DNA of 64,000 nucleotides from Enchytraeus crypticus (lineage: Eukaryota > Annelida > Clitellata > Enchytraeida > Enchytraeidae), in NCBI GenBank assembly GCA_905160935.1, contig CAJHZI010000769.1, forward strand, positions 550,001 to 614,000, given 5' to 3'. This document shows positions 1-11,606 of the stretch, one piece after another. The notes under the pieces are model-generated. The model was not told the origin of the DNA. It saw nothing but the letters and a program-made list of their open reading frames with translations, and did no database searches. The position numbers and the translations under genes were made by a program. Position 1 is the stretch's first letter, and each line of letters opens with the position of its first letter.

Positions 1-315
1 CATATACGTTCTAATTTGTATGTATTGTGAACTATGAACAAATACTAGATTTATTAAGAACTGTAAGTAGCATAACTATCATGGTAGTCAGCTAGATAAG
101 ATACTCTGTATCTTCACTGACGACCAATTTGTCTCGCTATAGATGTAGGAATTGCTGTTGAGGCATTTAAAGTCTCTTATGCATTTTGAGTTTTTGCTGA
201 AAAATAAACATATTATCTATGGATGTGACTCTCATGTCTCGGTATCAATCTTTGATTTTAAATTTAAAAATTTTTAAATCTTTAAAGCTAAAAGTCAATT
301 TTTTCTATTTTCAAG
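1..315. other. Non-coding left edge, probably an intron
   Basis: No exon is recognisable here. The stretch ends in a pyrimidine-rich run and an AG at 314-315 that serves as the acceptor of the next exon, so it is most likely the last intron of a gene lying mainly to the left of the window. Confidence 0.5.
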
Positions 316-647
316 CCTCGCAGGAGAACGAATATCAACCCGGTGAGCTATACCAACCTGGAGGTTTCAGAATCTATGAAAATACGAAAAGCCTAAACAC
401 GATTGCCTCGGTGAAACCTACGAGCAAAACCCCAAACCAACGACAACCAAACCTCAAGAAAGAGTCAACCACTTCTGAGAGATCCGCACACATTTCTGTC
501 ATCTATGAAAATCTCAGAGGCAGTGGCGAGAGGACTCGAGATCTTGAACTGGAAGAGGTTGATCCGATGAACCGAGCATCGAGTCACGACCCGACGTACA
601 CAGGTCTTGTTCAAGAATTGAAGATTTATCAGAACGTTAACTTCTAA
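316..647 (+). CDS. Terminal exon: cytoplasmic tail of a tyrosine-motif receptor (partial gene)
   Basis: Last exon of a gene that begins left of the window. I place the start after the acceptor TTTTCAAG ending at 315, because this gives the phase-1 junction used by the two similar genes downstream; an alternative acceptor (CGCAG) ends at 323. The exon reads about 110 residues to TAA with no hydrophobic stretch. It begins ENEYQPGELYQPGG, which resembles the start of the tail exon at 33427 (ENLVYEPGEGYE), so the two are likely paralogues. Tyrosine motifs are IYENT, VIYENL, TYTGL and IYQNV. VIYENL fits the ITIM pattern, and three sites are YxN, the usual Grb2-SH2 binding form. The role in signalling is inferred from these motifs. 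The ectodomain lies outside the window. Confidence 0.7.
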
Positions 648-713
648 TAGACACAATACGGCGTAGATTATCTCTGGTTAGTCGTTACTGGCCTCGAGAG
701 TGGCACTTATAGG

Positions 714-868
714 TATTCATTATGGAAATACCTCGCTATGGTAATATTTCTTTATGGTAATACCACATTATGGTACTACTTCTTTATGGTAATACCTCGT
801 TATGGCAATATCTCACTATGGAAATACCTCGTTATGGTAATTCCCGGTTATGGTAATACCTCGTTATG
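714..868. repeat. Short imperfect tandem repeat
   Basis: About ten degenerate copies of a roughly 16-bp unit of the form TATGGTAATACCTCGT lie just downstream of the receptor tail exon. No coding potential is seen. The rest of 648-1116 is AT-rich unique sequence in which I see nothing. Confidence 0.7.
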
Positions 869-1124
869 ATATTTTACTACTATTGTAGGTTATCAACAGT
901 TTTGGACGAAAAGAAAAATGTTTACTCTTTTAAATGCAAAAACTTGTCTTGTTATTTATTGGTAATTTTAAGTGAAAATAAATCTTGAAATCAAATAAAT
1001 GAGAAATTTACCAAGGAATATGATACTTTTAACATTACAATCAATGCAAATATAGTTGATAGAAAAAATATTTAATATTCGGGATGGACAAAACGAAAAA
1101 GAGCTAAAGTTAGATACTGCAGGC

Positions 1125-3246
1125 TAGAGATGGGAATCGAACCGAACCCGAACCGAACCCAAAAATCTAGAATTTTGACAGAACCGAACCGAACTCGAAC
1201 CCAGACTCTGGCCGAACCGAACCCGAACCCAGACTTCGTCCAAACCGAACTGAACCAAACTCTTGGAGTTTCTTTCTTCTTCACCAGCCTGACATTAAGT
1301 AAAGACAGTAAGGACAATACAAATATATATTAGTTTTTGCATTTACATGTCTTACAGTATCTAACAGCATATATTCAGGTAAGTCTGGTTCCGACACAAA
1401 TTTCAAAATGGTAGCGGTACAGAGGAATGTTAGCGGGAAGCGAGATGGGCCTACAGAAGATAATGGATATTCTGAATGATACGGCATTGAAATATGGAAT
1501 GAAGATTAACATCAAAGAGACAAAAGTGATGAGAGTATTCTATAAAGTCTGAAAATGCTTGACTCATTCTAGGTGGATTTGTTCTTGTTAAATTCAAATT
1601 ATGAATTTTTTATAATTTTAGTGTGCTACCTTAATATTTTTGCAGCCAGATTTACAAATAATTATATATGACATTCTATATGTGCTAAGGCTATCTGGAA
1701 TAAATATTATTGCACCGTATCGATGCAATAATTTTATAACTATTTTCATAACTTCATAATTGATCTGAGAGTTTCAAAATTGAAACCCTAAGGTAAACTA
1801 TGAAGCGTATTGTAGTGTCCTGCCTTTCGGATGAACACTCCTGTGGTCAGTGGGATAGCCGTGGGTGTAGTTAGTAGTCTATGCACGTGTTACCATTGAA
1901 CCGTGGAGGTTAGCATAGGCGTGGATTGTGTGATTACCTGTAGGGACAGCCTGTTACGCTTTAGGAGCTGAGAGTCACCCTTTAGGAGTCGTTGAGAAGA
2001 GTCATGTATTAGGAGTTGAGGGATTGACACGAGTCGTACATGGAACTCTTGTAAGTTAGAACTCGTCGGGTCAAGATCTTATGGAGTCGTCGGTTTGGAA
2101 GTTTCTTAAGGTAACCTCCATTTGTATAGGGTTTGAATGCGGTTACGACTTTGTATGGCTTAACTTTCATGTCCGGCTTTAAGTTATTATTATGGTGGTG
2201 TTGTTTAGTAACGTTGTTTTGAGGCTTTCATCAGGACGATTGCGGGTCACGCTGCCTATCAGTGAGCATTTATTTGGGGGTTCAAGGTAATTGATAATTT
2301 AATTGAGACCAATAAATCGTTTTCCTTTGGTATCGTAAGCTTGTAATCTTTGCATGTGAAGGTTGATATTAAACAGTCTAAATGAAACATCTGTGTGTGT
2401 CTAACAATGTGTAATATACTTGCTATCTCGGTCTCTTTCTCTACCTATCTCACCTATTTCATTGGTACTCTCCTAGTGGTCTATATCTTTCTTGTCTGAC
2501 TGGCATAGCTTTACCATAATGATTCCCTCTCATTTCCTTCCCTTTCCTGCCAAGTTAGAAGTTTAAATATAACATTATTACTGGTCAGCTGATAGAAAAC
2601 GGTGTATATTATGATCATTCTTCTATGGAAGTATACGTGTTTACTAAATCAACTTTATTTGACATTTTTACGTTACTAAATTGCACTTTGTCTCTAAAAT
2701 ATTGGATCCAATTTTAGACAAAACATTTCCACTTAATTATAAACGTATCTAATATATAGGCCTATAGTGACAATAAAAAATTAAAAATTGATGAAGCATT
2801 CTACTTCCTCGTTATAATCAATGAGAATATTTCAGATACACTAATAAAGCTAAATATCTACTTTATGAACATTTGTTGGTCAACTTACAATATTTTAAGA
2901 AATTCACAGGAATAAATACCACTTCTCTCCTTTTTTCATTGTCATATTTTTACCCAGGTGAAAAAATGTGTCAGCTATTATGACTTAATGAATTTTTAAG
3001 CATATTTACTATAAACCATTTTAAACATATTTGTCATTACCATGATTATTATAAGTAAAGTGAAACAATTGCAACATTATCCAAACCAAACCATTTCGAA
3101 CTCGAATCGAACTCTTGCGAGTTGGAAAGCAAGCCGAACCCGAACCGAAACCTAACCCTTGTCAGAACCGAACCCGAACCGAACCGAACTTTCATTTTCA
3201 ACGAACCGAACCCGAACTCTGGAAATTCATAAAATTCCCATCTCTA
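1125..3246. mobile_element. Non-autonomous hAT-like DNA transposon with 8-bp target duplication
   Basis: The element begins TAGAGATGGGAAT at 1125 and ends with the exact inverse ATTCCCATCTCTA at 3246. The flanking 8-mers are CTGCAGGC (1117-1124) and CTGCTGGC (3247-3254), matching at 7 of 8 positions, as expected for an aged hAT target duplication. Just inside both ends are runs of CCGAAC/CCGAACC (about 1137-1265 and 3085-3225). There is no transposase frame, so it would have moved with help from another element. The interior holds a LINE reverse-transcriptase fragment (1435-1545) and a more GC-rich stretch (about 1815-2290) of unknown origin. Confidence 0.7.
1435..1545 (+). mobile_element. 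LINE reverse-transcriptase fragment
   Basis: Read on the plus strand, it translates to LQKIMDILNDTALKYGMKIN followed by IKETKVMRV. This is the block common in LINE reverse transcriptases where a short helix is followed by YGMKIN and KTK. It lies inside the hAT-like element and is a dead fragment. Confidence 0.6.
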
Positions 3247-3840
3247 CTGCTGGCTCTATAGCTAAAAACAAAAACAGCAACAAATGGTGGATGATTCAAA
3301 CATAGGACGCGAAAGAATGGACTTCGTCTGGTTGCCGTTGATTTCTGATAGCGCAAGATTCTACCATTGAAATGCTGCAATGATTCGATATCATTGTCCA
3401 TACTGAATATTTATTTAGAATTTCTCTGTCGTTATTCAAGAATGTGGCGATTTACTAATAAAATTCAATGAAATTCTACCGACAGACTCAATTTAGCAGT
3501 GAATTGGACTAATGGAATACAGATTGCAGCAAGGGTGGAAAGCTAACGTCTGGCCTGACGCTTGTTTCCTAACTATATATGACGTTAGTGACGGCGTTAG
3601 TTTTGTAGCGATAGAGTGAAATGCTTTGCTTGAACATGTCTCTGGATACGTGGCAGTCATCACACAGCTATAACCTTATCGTTAGCTTTTACAGTAGCGA
3701 TCTAATTGAATGTGATAGCTTCTTCACTCTTGAAAGAGCGATGACAGCAATGACATCAGTTTCAGAAAAGTTCTTGTGTACCAACACATTCAGGTGCGTA
3801 GTTGAGCATCAGAATATGTTACTATCAAATTTCTTGATAC

Positions 3841-3966
3841 AGCTAATGTTAACGTCAGTTTCCTCACTCGAAAGCGATGTCAGCGACGGGCGAGCCCAGG
3901 ATTTGAACCCCGCACATACTGATCCGCGATCGAGTCTCTTACCGACTTCGCCACTGGCTCCAGCCT
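3841..3966 (-). mobile_element. SINE-A copy (tRNA-like family)
   Basis: SINE-A consensus, read 5' to 3': a CCACTGGCTGGAGCCAG head, TGGCGATGTCGGTAAG (A-box-like), GGGTTCAAATCC (B-box-like), then GCTTTCGAGTGAGGAAACTG and ACGTTAAC. This copy is complete and inverted. The box-like motifs suggest a tRNA-derived RNA polymerase III promoter. Confidence 0.75.
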
Positions 3967-3998
3967 ACAGATTGTTCATACTGAACAAGAAATCAATC

Positions 3999-4255
3999 TC
4001 TCTTCTCTCCCCCCTCTCTCTCCCTCTCTCCCTCTCTCTCTCCCTCTCTCCTTCTCTCCTTCTCTCTCTCCCTCTCTCTCCCTCTCTCTCTCCCTCTCTC
4101 TCTCCCTCTCTCTCCCTCCTCTCTTTCTCTCTCTCTCTCTCTAGTGACCTGTCAATTGTCAGGTCCAATGTACGTATCTCTACTCAGATTCTGTTTTCAC
4201 GTTGCACAAAGAGCACACCATCGGTTAACGGTTTAATCCATTCACAAAAGGCAAT
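3999..4255 (-). mobile_element. SINE-C copy with expanded (CT)n tail
   Basis: Positions 4125-4255 match, inverted, the SINE-C family (GGGATTAACTTGTTGATCT, then GAGTATGAATATG, then CAGTGCACTGAAGAGAG). The (CT)n tract at 3999-4141 is its GA-rich 3' tail, expanded into a microsatellite. Confidence 0.6.
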
Positions 4256-5037
4256 GATTGCCCACATCTTAATGAAGCTTATAGGTTTGGAACAGTATAG
4301 CTTTTGATTTAAATAATGTGGTAAAATACTATGATTTCTGTTGCGTTCTTCAGTTCTTGCTTGATCTCCTCTTTTGACACGTGCAGTTTGCGGTTGATCT
4401 TCCGAGTACTGAACATTTCAGTGATTCGGACTTAGCACGGGTAAAAATCAAACAATTAATAGAAATATAGACCTCGAACCAGCCACTCATAGGAAGACAA
4501 TAAATATGATATCCTCTACAATGTATTCTTAGACATATACGTCATATAATACACATATCTAGTGGGCTTACGTAATTCTATGTACATGTACTGTATTAAT
4601 TTACGGATTCAGAAAGCTACCACGAGGAATAATTAGTCAAGTAATTTAATTAGCTTATATTGGGCTAGCAATAATTAGCTCCGTAATTATGCACTTGAGA
4701 TAAGATGTGTTTGATAGCATTTCATATCAATAGGATAATTCATGCATCATTTCAAATGGAAATAAACGGCATAGATGTTGGTTCAATGCTAGAAGTTTCT
4801 ATTTAACAGTACAATTTCTAACGTCAACGGTTTATTCTACATTCGTTGGTCGTGTTCCTCACAGAGCCTGCTTTGAAGAACGGATAACTAAAGCTTTTGG
4901 CGATATTGTGAATCTAATGTAGAAAATTCTGATACTGCTTTAAATATTTCATTTTTATTGCTTTAGGATAATATTATAGAGAATTTCAATTATCTGTAAT
5001 AAATATAAAGACTATAAAGACTGCAAAATAAAGATTA
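4256..5037. other. Intergenic, nothing recognised
   Basis: AT-rich sequence with no open frame of note, no exon-like segment and no repeat family that I recognise. Confidence 0.4.
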
Positions 5038-5270
5038 TTAATGAAGATTGCACGTGTCGTAGAAGGCGACTAAAGCACTAAGATCGACGTCAGAAAGTGC
5101 ATTCGATGGGTGAGCGCCTAGGCTCCAGAAATTGCTACAAAAATTTAAACGAATGGGAGCCTCGGATAGGGGATTTACTGGTGTTGTGTTGTAGGATGGA
5201 GAGGATTTGAGACTGTCTATTTGTATCCCGACCCTAGTTAAACTGGGATTCAAGGGAGGATGATGATGAT
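5038..5270 (-). mobile_element. SINE-B copy ending in (GAT)n
   Basis: Inverted copy of a family read as TCCCTTGAATCCCAGTTTAAC, then AGGGTCGGGATACGAATAGAC, with a GATGATGATG tract at its outer edge. It also carries the GCACGTGTCGTAGAAGGCGAC block shared with SINE-C. It ends 138 bp before the start codon of the Ig gene. Confidence 0.6.
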
Positions 5271-5407
5271 GATGCTGATTATAAAGAGTTTTAAATATTT
5301 ATTTATTAATTCAGCATACTGGATTTTTTGCAGATTTATTGTTTGCGCTATTTAACTTGAATATTTGCAGGGACGAGTAAAGCGCTATTAGGTAAATAAT
5401 CACCAAC

Positions 5408-8400
5408 ATGAACTCTGGAGGACTCTTTACTGGATGTATTCGTCAGTATATGACGTTGCTTCTATTTCTATGCAGCGTCATCAACTCGCAGAATGGTTCG
5501 TGAGATAAATCATTTAAACACCGAGTTTGATTTCATATAAGTCGCTATTTTGTTATTATTTAAAATCTTAAGTACTATGCAACAACTAAAAGCTATCAAT
5601 GTTAACTCATTACAAAAATATATGTCTATCGCTTTTTCCTTTTAAAGTATAAAAAAACTAATTGAATTAATCCAAGCATTGAAATTTCAAACTACATTGT
5701 TGTATTCTTTGTGGAAACATGGTTCACATTGTTTCGCGCTACATGAAGATGTGATGCGTGTATTTGAATTACTTTGTATTTTAATTGTGAATACAGGGCG
5801 ACTACCGCCTGATGTTCTGCCAGGACCTGAGAAGCTGAGAGTATTTAGACCCAATGAGAGAGATGTTAAATTATCTTGTTCGTCTAGAGGTCATCCAGTG
5901 CCCAGGCATGTACATTAAATGTCTGATGCATTTATTTGTTCATTGATATGATGCTTGCATGATATGTCTGTGTGCTGTGATTTGTCTTATATTTTTTAGT
6001 TTGGTTCTAATAAACTACAAAATGCATTCCTGTATTTATCATTAGTTTTCATTATTGTCGTCATCATCATCTTCCCTTGAATCTCAGGTTAACTAGAGTC
6101 GGGATGCGAATAGACCTTCTTCACTCTTATATGTTAGGTAAAAACTGGTAATGTTAACGCCACTTTCCTTATTAGAAATCGATTGCAATGACGGGTGAGC
6201 CCAGGATTTGAACCCCGTACCTACTGATCCGCGGTCGAAAATCTTACCGACATCGTCACTGTCTCCAGTCTGTGAAACTTTTCATTCGTTTTCGAACTTC
6301 GAAATTTGGCAACTTTTAAGCCTAGGCACTCATCAGTCGAATGCCCTTTCTGACGTTGGTTTGGATTCTACAGTTTTGTCACCTTTTATGACGCGTGCAG
6401 TCTACGGTTGGTTTATTCTTCAGCAACCCGCCAGAACATTGGTATTTTACAATTTTCTATTATTAAACATTTCTAATTTCTTATTCTTTCTCAATCCTGC
6501 ATTTTGGCAGATCAATGACTCAATGATATGTAAGTCTTATTTTATCCTTTGCCGTTCTTCTATAGCCACATACTAATGCGCTATTAAAATGACTGATTTT
6601 GCAAGATTCATAGGAGCAGGCTTCTCATATCTCGTAATCATTCGTTGTTATATCCATCACCACTGGTAATAATTTCCCATAACTCTTATTACTTTTCTAT
6701 TTCTCTAAATCACCACAGCTACCAAAATATCCCTATATGAATATGCCATCTCCTATTCCTGGTTTCTGTTTCTTAGCATACATACCAGTATTATATTTGT
6801 TCAAACACTTCTCCGCTCATTTAATTAGTAATTTTGTTGGTTTACTTCAATCTACTCTATTTTCAATTCTCGAGCCTTCCTAGCTTTAATTTTCTCTCTA
6901 TCCTTAAAGCGGATGTTTCATAGACGATTAAATAGAACTTCATTGGCTTCTTTATTTCACTACATTTTTCAAAGCAGCATCGAGTGGAGAAAGAACAATC
7001 GGACTCTGAACTCAGGTAACATTGACGTGATGGATGGAGGAAAAACAATAATGCTGATCGTGGCTGCTGCTGAAGATGAAGGAGAATATCAATGTATAGT
7101 CAGAAATGACTACGGCAAAGCCATGTCTGACGTCACCACACTTCAGATGGCTCGACTAGACGGCTTCACCGACACTGAGATCAGGCAATACAGCGCTACT
7201 GAGGGTGAACCTCTGGTTCTCCCGTGTCAAGGCGCTCCGGAGAGCGTTCCAAAGGCTTTCTACTTCTGGAAGTCCGTGACTGGAGCACGGGACGTTGATC
7301 CTCGACATCTCGTGTCAGTGCCTTCCGAGAGGATTAATGTAGACGAGAAAGGTATGAGTTCGGACGTTACTTGACAAACCTATTATCATTCATGACGGTA
7401 ATTAATATGATGCAATAAAATATTGCTAGCTAATATTTATAACTAATTATAAATGTTTATAGAGTATTAATTACGTGTATATTGAATGTAACTTGAATCT
7501 ACTCAATGAAGATAGTTAGATGGCAGGCTGTGTAAATGTTGATAGAGTGTTAATTATATTGAAGGTAACCTAGTGGTCTCATATCTACTCGATGAAGATA
7601 GTTAGATGGCAGGCTGTGTAAATGTTTGTAGAGTATTAATTATATTGAAGGTAACCTGATATTCTCATATCTACTCAATGAAGATAGTTAGATGGCTGTT
7701 TAAATGTTTAAAGAGTGTTTATTATATTGAAAGTAACCTGATATTCTCCTACCTAATCAAGGAAGATGATTTAGATGGCAGGCTGTATAAATGTTTATAG
7801 AGTGCTTATTATTTTGAAGGTAACCTGATATTCTCCTACCTAATCAAGGAATATGAGTTAGATGGCAGGCTGTATAAATGTTTGTAGAGTATTACTTATA
7901 TTGAAGGTAACCTGATATTCTCATATCTACTCAATGAAGATAGTTAGAGGGCAGGCTGTGTAAATGTTGATAGAGTGTTAATTATATTGAAGGTAACCTA
8001 GTGGTCTCATATCTACTCGATGAAGATAGTTAGATGGCAGGCTGTTTAAATGCTTATAGAGTGTTAATTATATTGAAGGTAACCTAGTGTTCTCATATCT
8101 ACTCGATGAAGATAGTTAGATGGCAGGCTATGTAAATGTTTGTAGAGTATTAATTATATTGAAGGTAACCTGATATTCTCATATCTACTCAATGAAGATA
8201 GTTAGATGGCTGTTTAAACGTTTAAAGAGTGTTTATTATATTGAAAGTAACCTGATATTCTCCTACCTAATCAAGGAAGATGATTTAGATGGCAGGCTGT
8301 ATAAATGTTTATAGAGTGCTTATTATATTGAAGGTAACTTGATATTCTCCTACCTAATCAAGGAAGATGAGTTAGATGGCAGGCTGTATAAATGCAACAT

Positions 8401-11400
8401 TCGCAACAGATTCCTGGACCGAGTGACGGGAGGCAGCTATTCCAGACTAATCGTCAATAGAGGTATGTATGGAACACAAGACGTTTTGAGATTTCGAGAT
8501 AAAAGTCTCGCGTTAATAAATAACTTTATTTATTCTTTATTTAATTCTTATGTGTTGTAATGTAGACTATCTTACTTTGTCACTGTTTATTAATTTGCTG
8601 CCTTTGGGTGAAATAAAGATAGATATAAATAATGTAATGTTAGTGACTCAGTTTTTACTCTGCAATACTTTCGATACTTTCTCCGATGTGGTAAAATTAT
8701 GATTAGATTTGTATTATGATTTCATGAGAGGCAGCTGAATAGGATACTTTGTATCTTCCCAGAAGGAAATGATGTCTTTCGATTTTAATCCGGGTATTTT
8801 TCTGTTAGCTTTGATTTTGTGTTTATTTTTGTATAGTTATTTTTGTATTTTTTCAGCCTTCAATTTGCCTATACATCCATGCGGTTATAGCGTAGTGCTC
8901 CTTTCTATGTGTTTGTGTAAACTTGCATATGTTGTATGTAGTCATTTATTGTTTTAGAAAAAATGTAGTTCTCTCTCTCTCTCTCTCTCATCCTCTCTCA
9001 ACCTCAAATTGATCCTAAAACAAATCTTAAACTCTAGCTTCACATTACACTAGATTATTGTTTATAATTTTTCGTAATCATTCTTTCTGTGATTCTTAAA
9101 ACTGACCTTCACTTTAAATGACTTCATGAACATTTCTTAATATGTACAGCTGGCGCCACCGTACCAGACTCAGCTCCTAGACTAATGCACTCAACGACCT
9201 CTCCTCTTGTTGCTCTCGTCTCTAGCAACATCACACTGCGCTGCATCTTCTCTGCTAAGTGAGATAATTTATTTAAAAAATAATTCTAAATAATTATGAA
9301 CAAAGACATTTTTATATACAGTTTCATAGCTACTTCATAGCATAGACACTCGACCGCGGATCAGTATGTGCGGGGTTCAAATCCGGGGCTCGCCCGTAAT
9401 TGACATCGCTTTCGAGTGCGGAAAGAGACGTTAACCTTCGCTTTACTAGCTTTTCTTACAGCTAATTCCAGGAGATAACCAGGGATCAATTACTTCTAGT
9501 ATAGCGTCACAATAAGCGAATTTCTATAAATTAATAATAGATGCCGTTATTGCTATTGATTGCTCTGTGCATTATTGAGACCGGAAGCAGTAATATCATG
9601 GAGCAGAGACTCTGGATCTCTGCCATACGGACGTTGGGGACAGGGAAATTTAAACGCGGAACTGTTGATTAGAAATGTGACAGTTAGCGATGCCGGTAAC
9701 TACGTCTGTCATGGGTGGAATTCACTGGGAAATTCCAAGCACACTATCCAACTTGTAGTTGAATGTAAGTTTTCTTCGTTTCTTTAAAGCAAACAGCGGA
9801 TACAATTTCGTTGCTAATAAACGTTTTTATAGTTTCTTTGAACAATACAGCCCATTCATAAAATACATTGTCATATTGGTGTATAATGCTAACTTTTACG
9901 TTTGATTCCATACTGCTAGTCTAGTATCGAAGACGATCCGACTGTGTTTCTATTACGCGGCTTTAGTTATAAAGCCAGTATGATATGATTTGGGTCTTCG
10001 AAGTAGTTTTGGAATGTTTCTGATTAGCAACGGCGCTACAAATTCTTCCAACGACATTTGTGCAAAGTTTAGCGATTTACTTCAGTGAATTAAGTGAAAT
10101 AATATTCTGAAAATGAAATGTCTCTCACCAAACCATTTCTTGAAATGGTTTGGTCAAACCATTTCTAAAACACGCTTCAGATGTTTCTAGCTCTTTGATT
10201 TTAGGCTCTTAAGATAATGCTCCTTGATGCTGATGTAAACCTAATGGATAGAATAAAATAATGCAAAGCAAAAGAACGCTACATCGCAGCTAGACTATTG
10301 GAGATTTTTCATTTTGAGAAAACCAATGAATCAATGCAAGTGCCGAACGATTATAGAGTGACTTAGAAGCCGGTCTAAAATAAGTTTCAACTTACCTTCG
10401 ATTTTTCTATCTGTACCAGTATTTCCCTTCATTGAGATTTAGTGAACCAAAATTGTATACAATACAACAACAAACCGCACTAGTTAATTGATTGGGGGGG
10501 GGGGGGGTGAGGCACTAACTAATTAAGTGTAAGGAAATTTAACTGCTTCTAAGTATACAGAAGCAGTTAAATTTCCTAATAAACAGGTTGGCAGATAGAT
10601 ACGCTAATGTATAATAAACACATCACTATCAGTCAATGACTGTCCGTGTTTATCACATCATATAATTCGCGCTTGTGATAACTCTTATAGAGTAATTTAT
10701 TACAGCTGCTCCAGTGTTCAGTTCAGAGGAGGATAGACTAGAGAACAAGAACGTGACTGAGGGAGACACTGTTACCATGCGCTGTGCTGCTACAGCTATT
10801 CCACCTCCCACGATCACCTGGTTCATCAACACCCAGCCACTCAATCGTTAGTTGAATAAATTTAGTTACTATGACTTAAGGGTAAATAGGATTGTTTTCT
10901 CAGGGAATGACACTCCTGCCCAGTAAATGTTAGTCGAAGCTGATGAAGGCATAGGGGTCCACCTCGTTATAAGAACAATCCCTTTAGAACAATGGTATAT
11001 CAAAAGAAATGTTAGAGATGACTTAAAGATCCACTCGTACGTGGACATGTAGAGGAAAACGGAAGATAGAGATAAGTGGATGCGTAATAAAATGGACATA
11101 CCAGTAGGCAGTGCACTAAGACGGAGACTATGATTGAATATTATCTCCCATAGGAACCATGGAGGTATTCATGTAGACTAGAATGTACTTTGCTTAATTA
11201 TGAACTATGACCCGTTCATTCTATCAACAATTCGCCAGAGGTAAAGCTGGTAAAGCTAATGTTAACGTCAGTTTTCTTCGCCACTGGCTGGAGCCAGTGG
11301 CGAAGAGGTGCCAATTACAACGTCATAGGGTGTTAACAACAACGACAGACGCTCGTTATAAGTGTGTTGAAGAGGAATGGAAAGTCAGATAAGGCATTCG

Positions 11401-11556
11401 GCTGGTGAGCGTCTAGGCTCCGAAATTACTACCAAAATTTCTAAACCGGACCCTAGTTAAATTTGGATTCAAGGGAAGATGATGACGGCTTAGATGATGA
11501 TGGTGAAAATAAATAAAAAGAATAATCAGAGAATACGACAATGTACAAAAACCTGC

Positions 11557-11606
<50 letters not shown>

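Noticed and set aside
1137..1265. Telomere-like CCGAAC repeats
   Set aside because: Irregular spacing, and paired with a second run at the other end of a transposon with matching termini.
3621..4307. 228-residue plus-strand frame
   Set aside because: It runs through SINE-A, the (CT)n tract and SINE-C; the Ser/Leu-rich part is the microsatellite.
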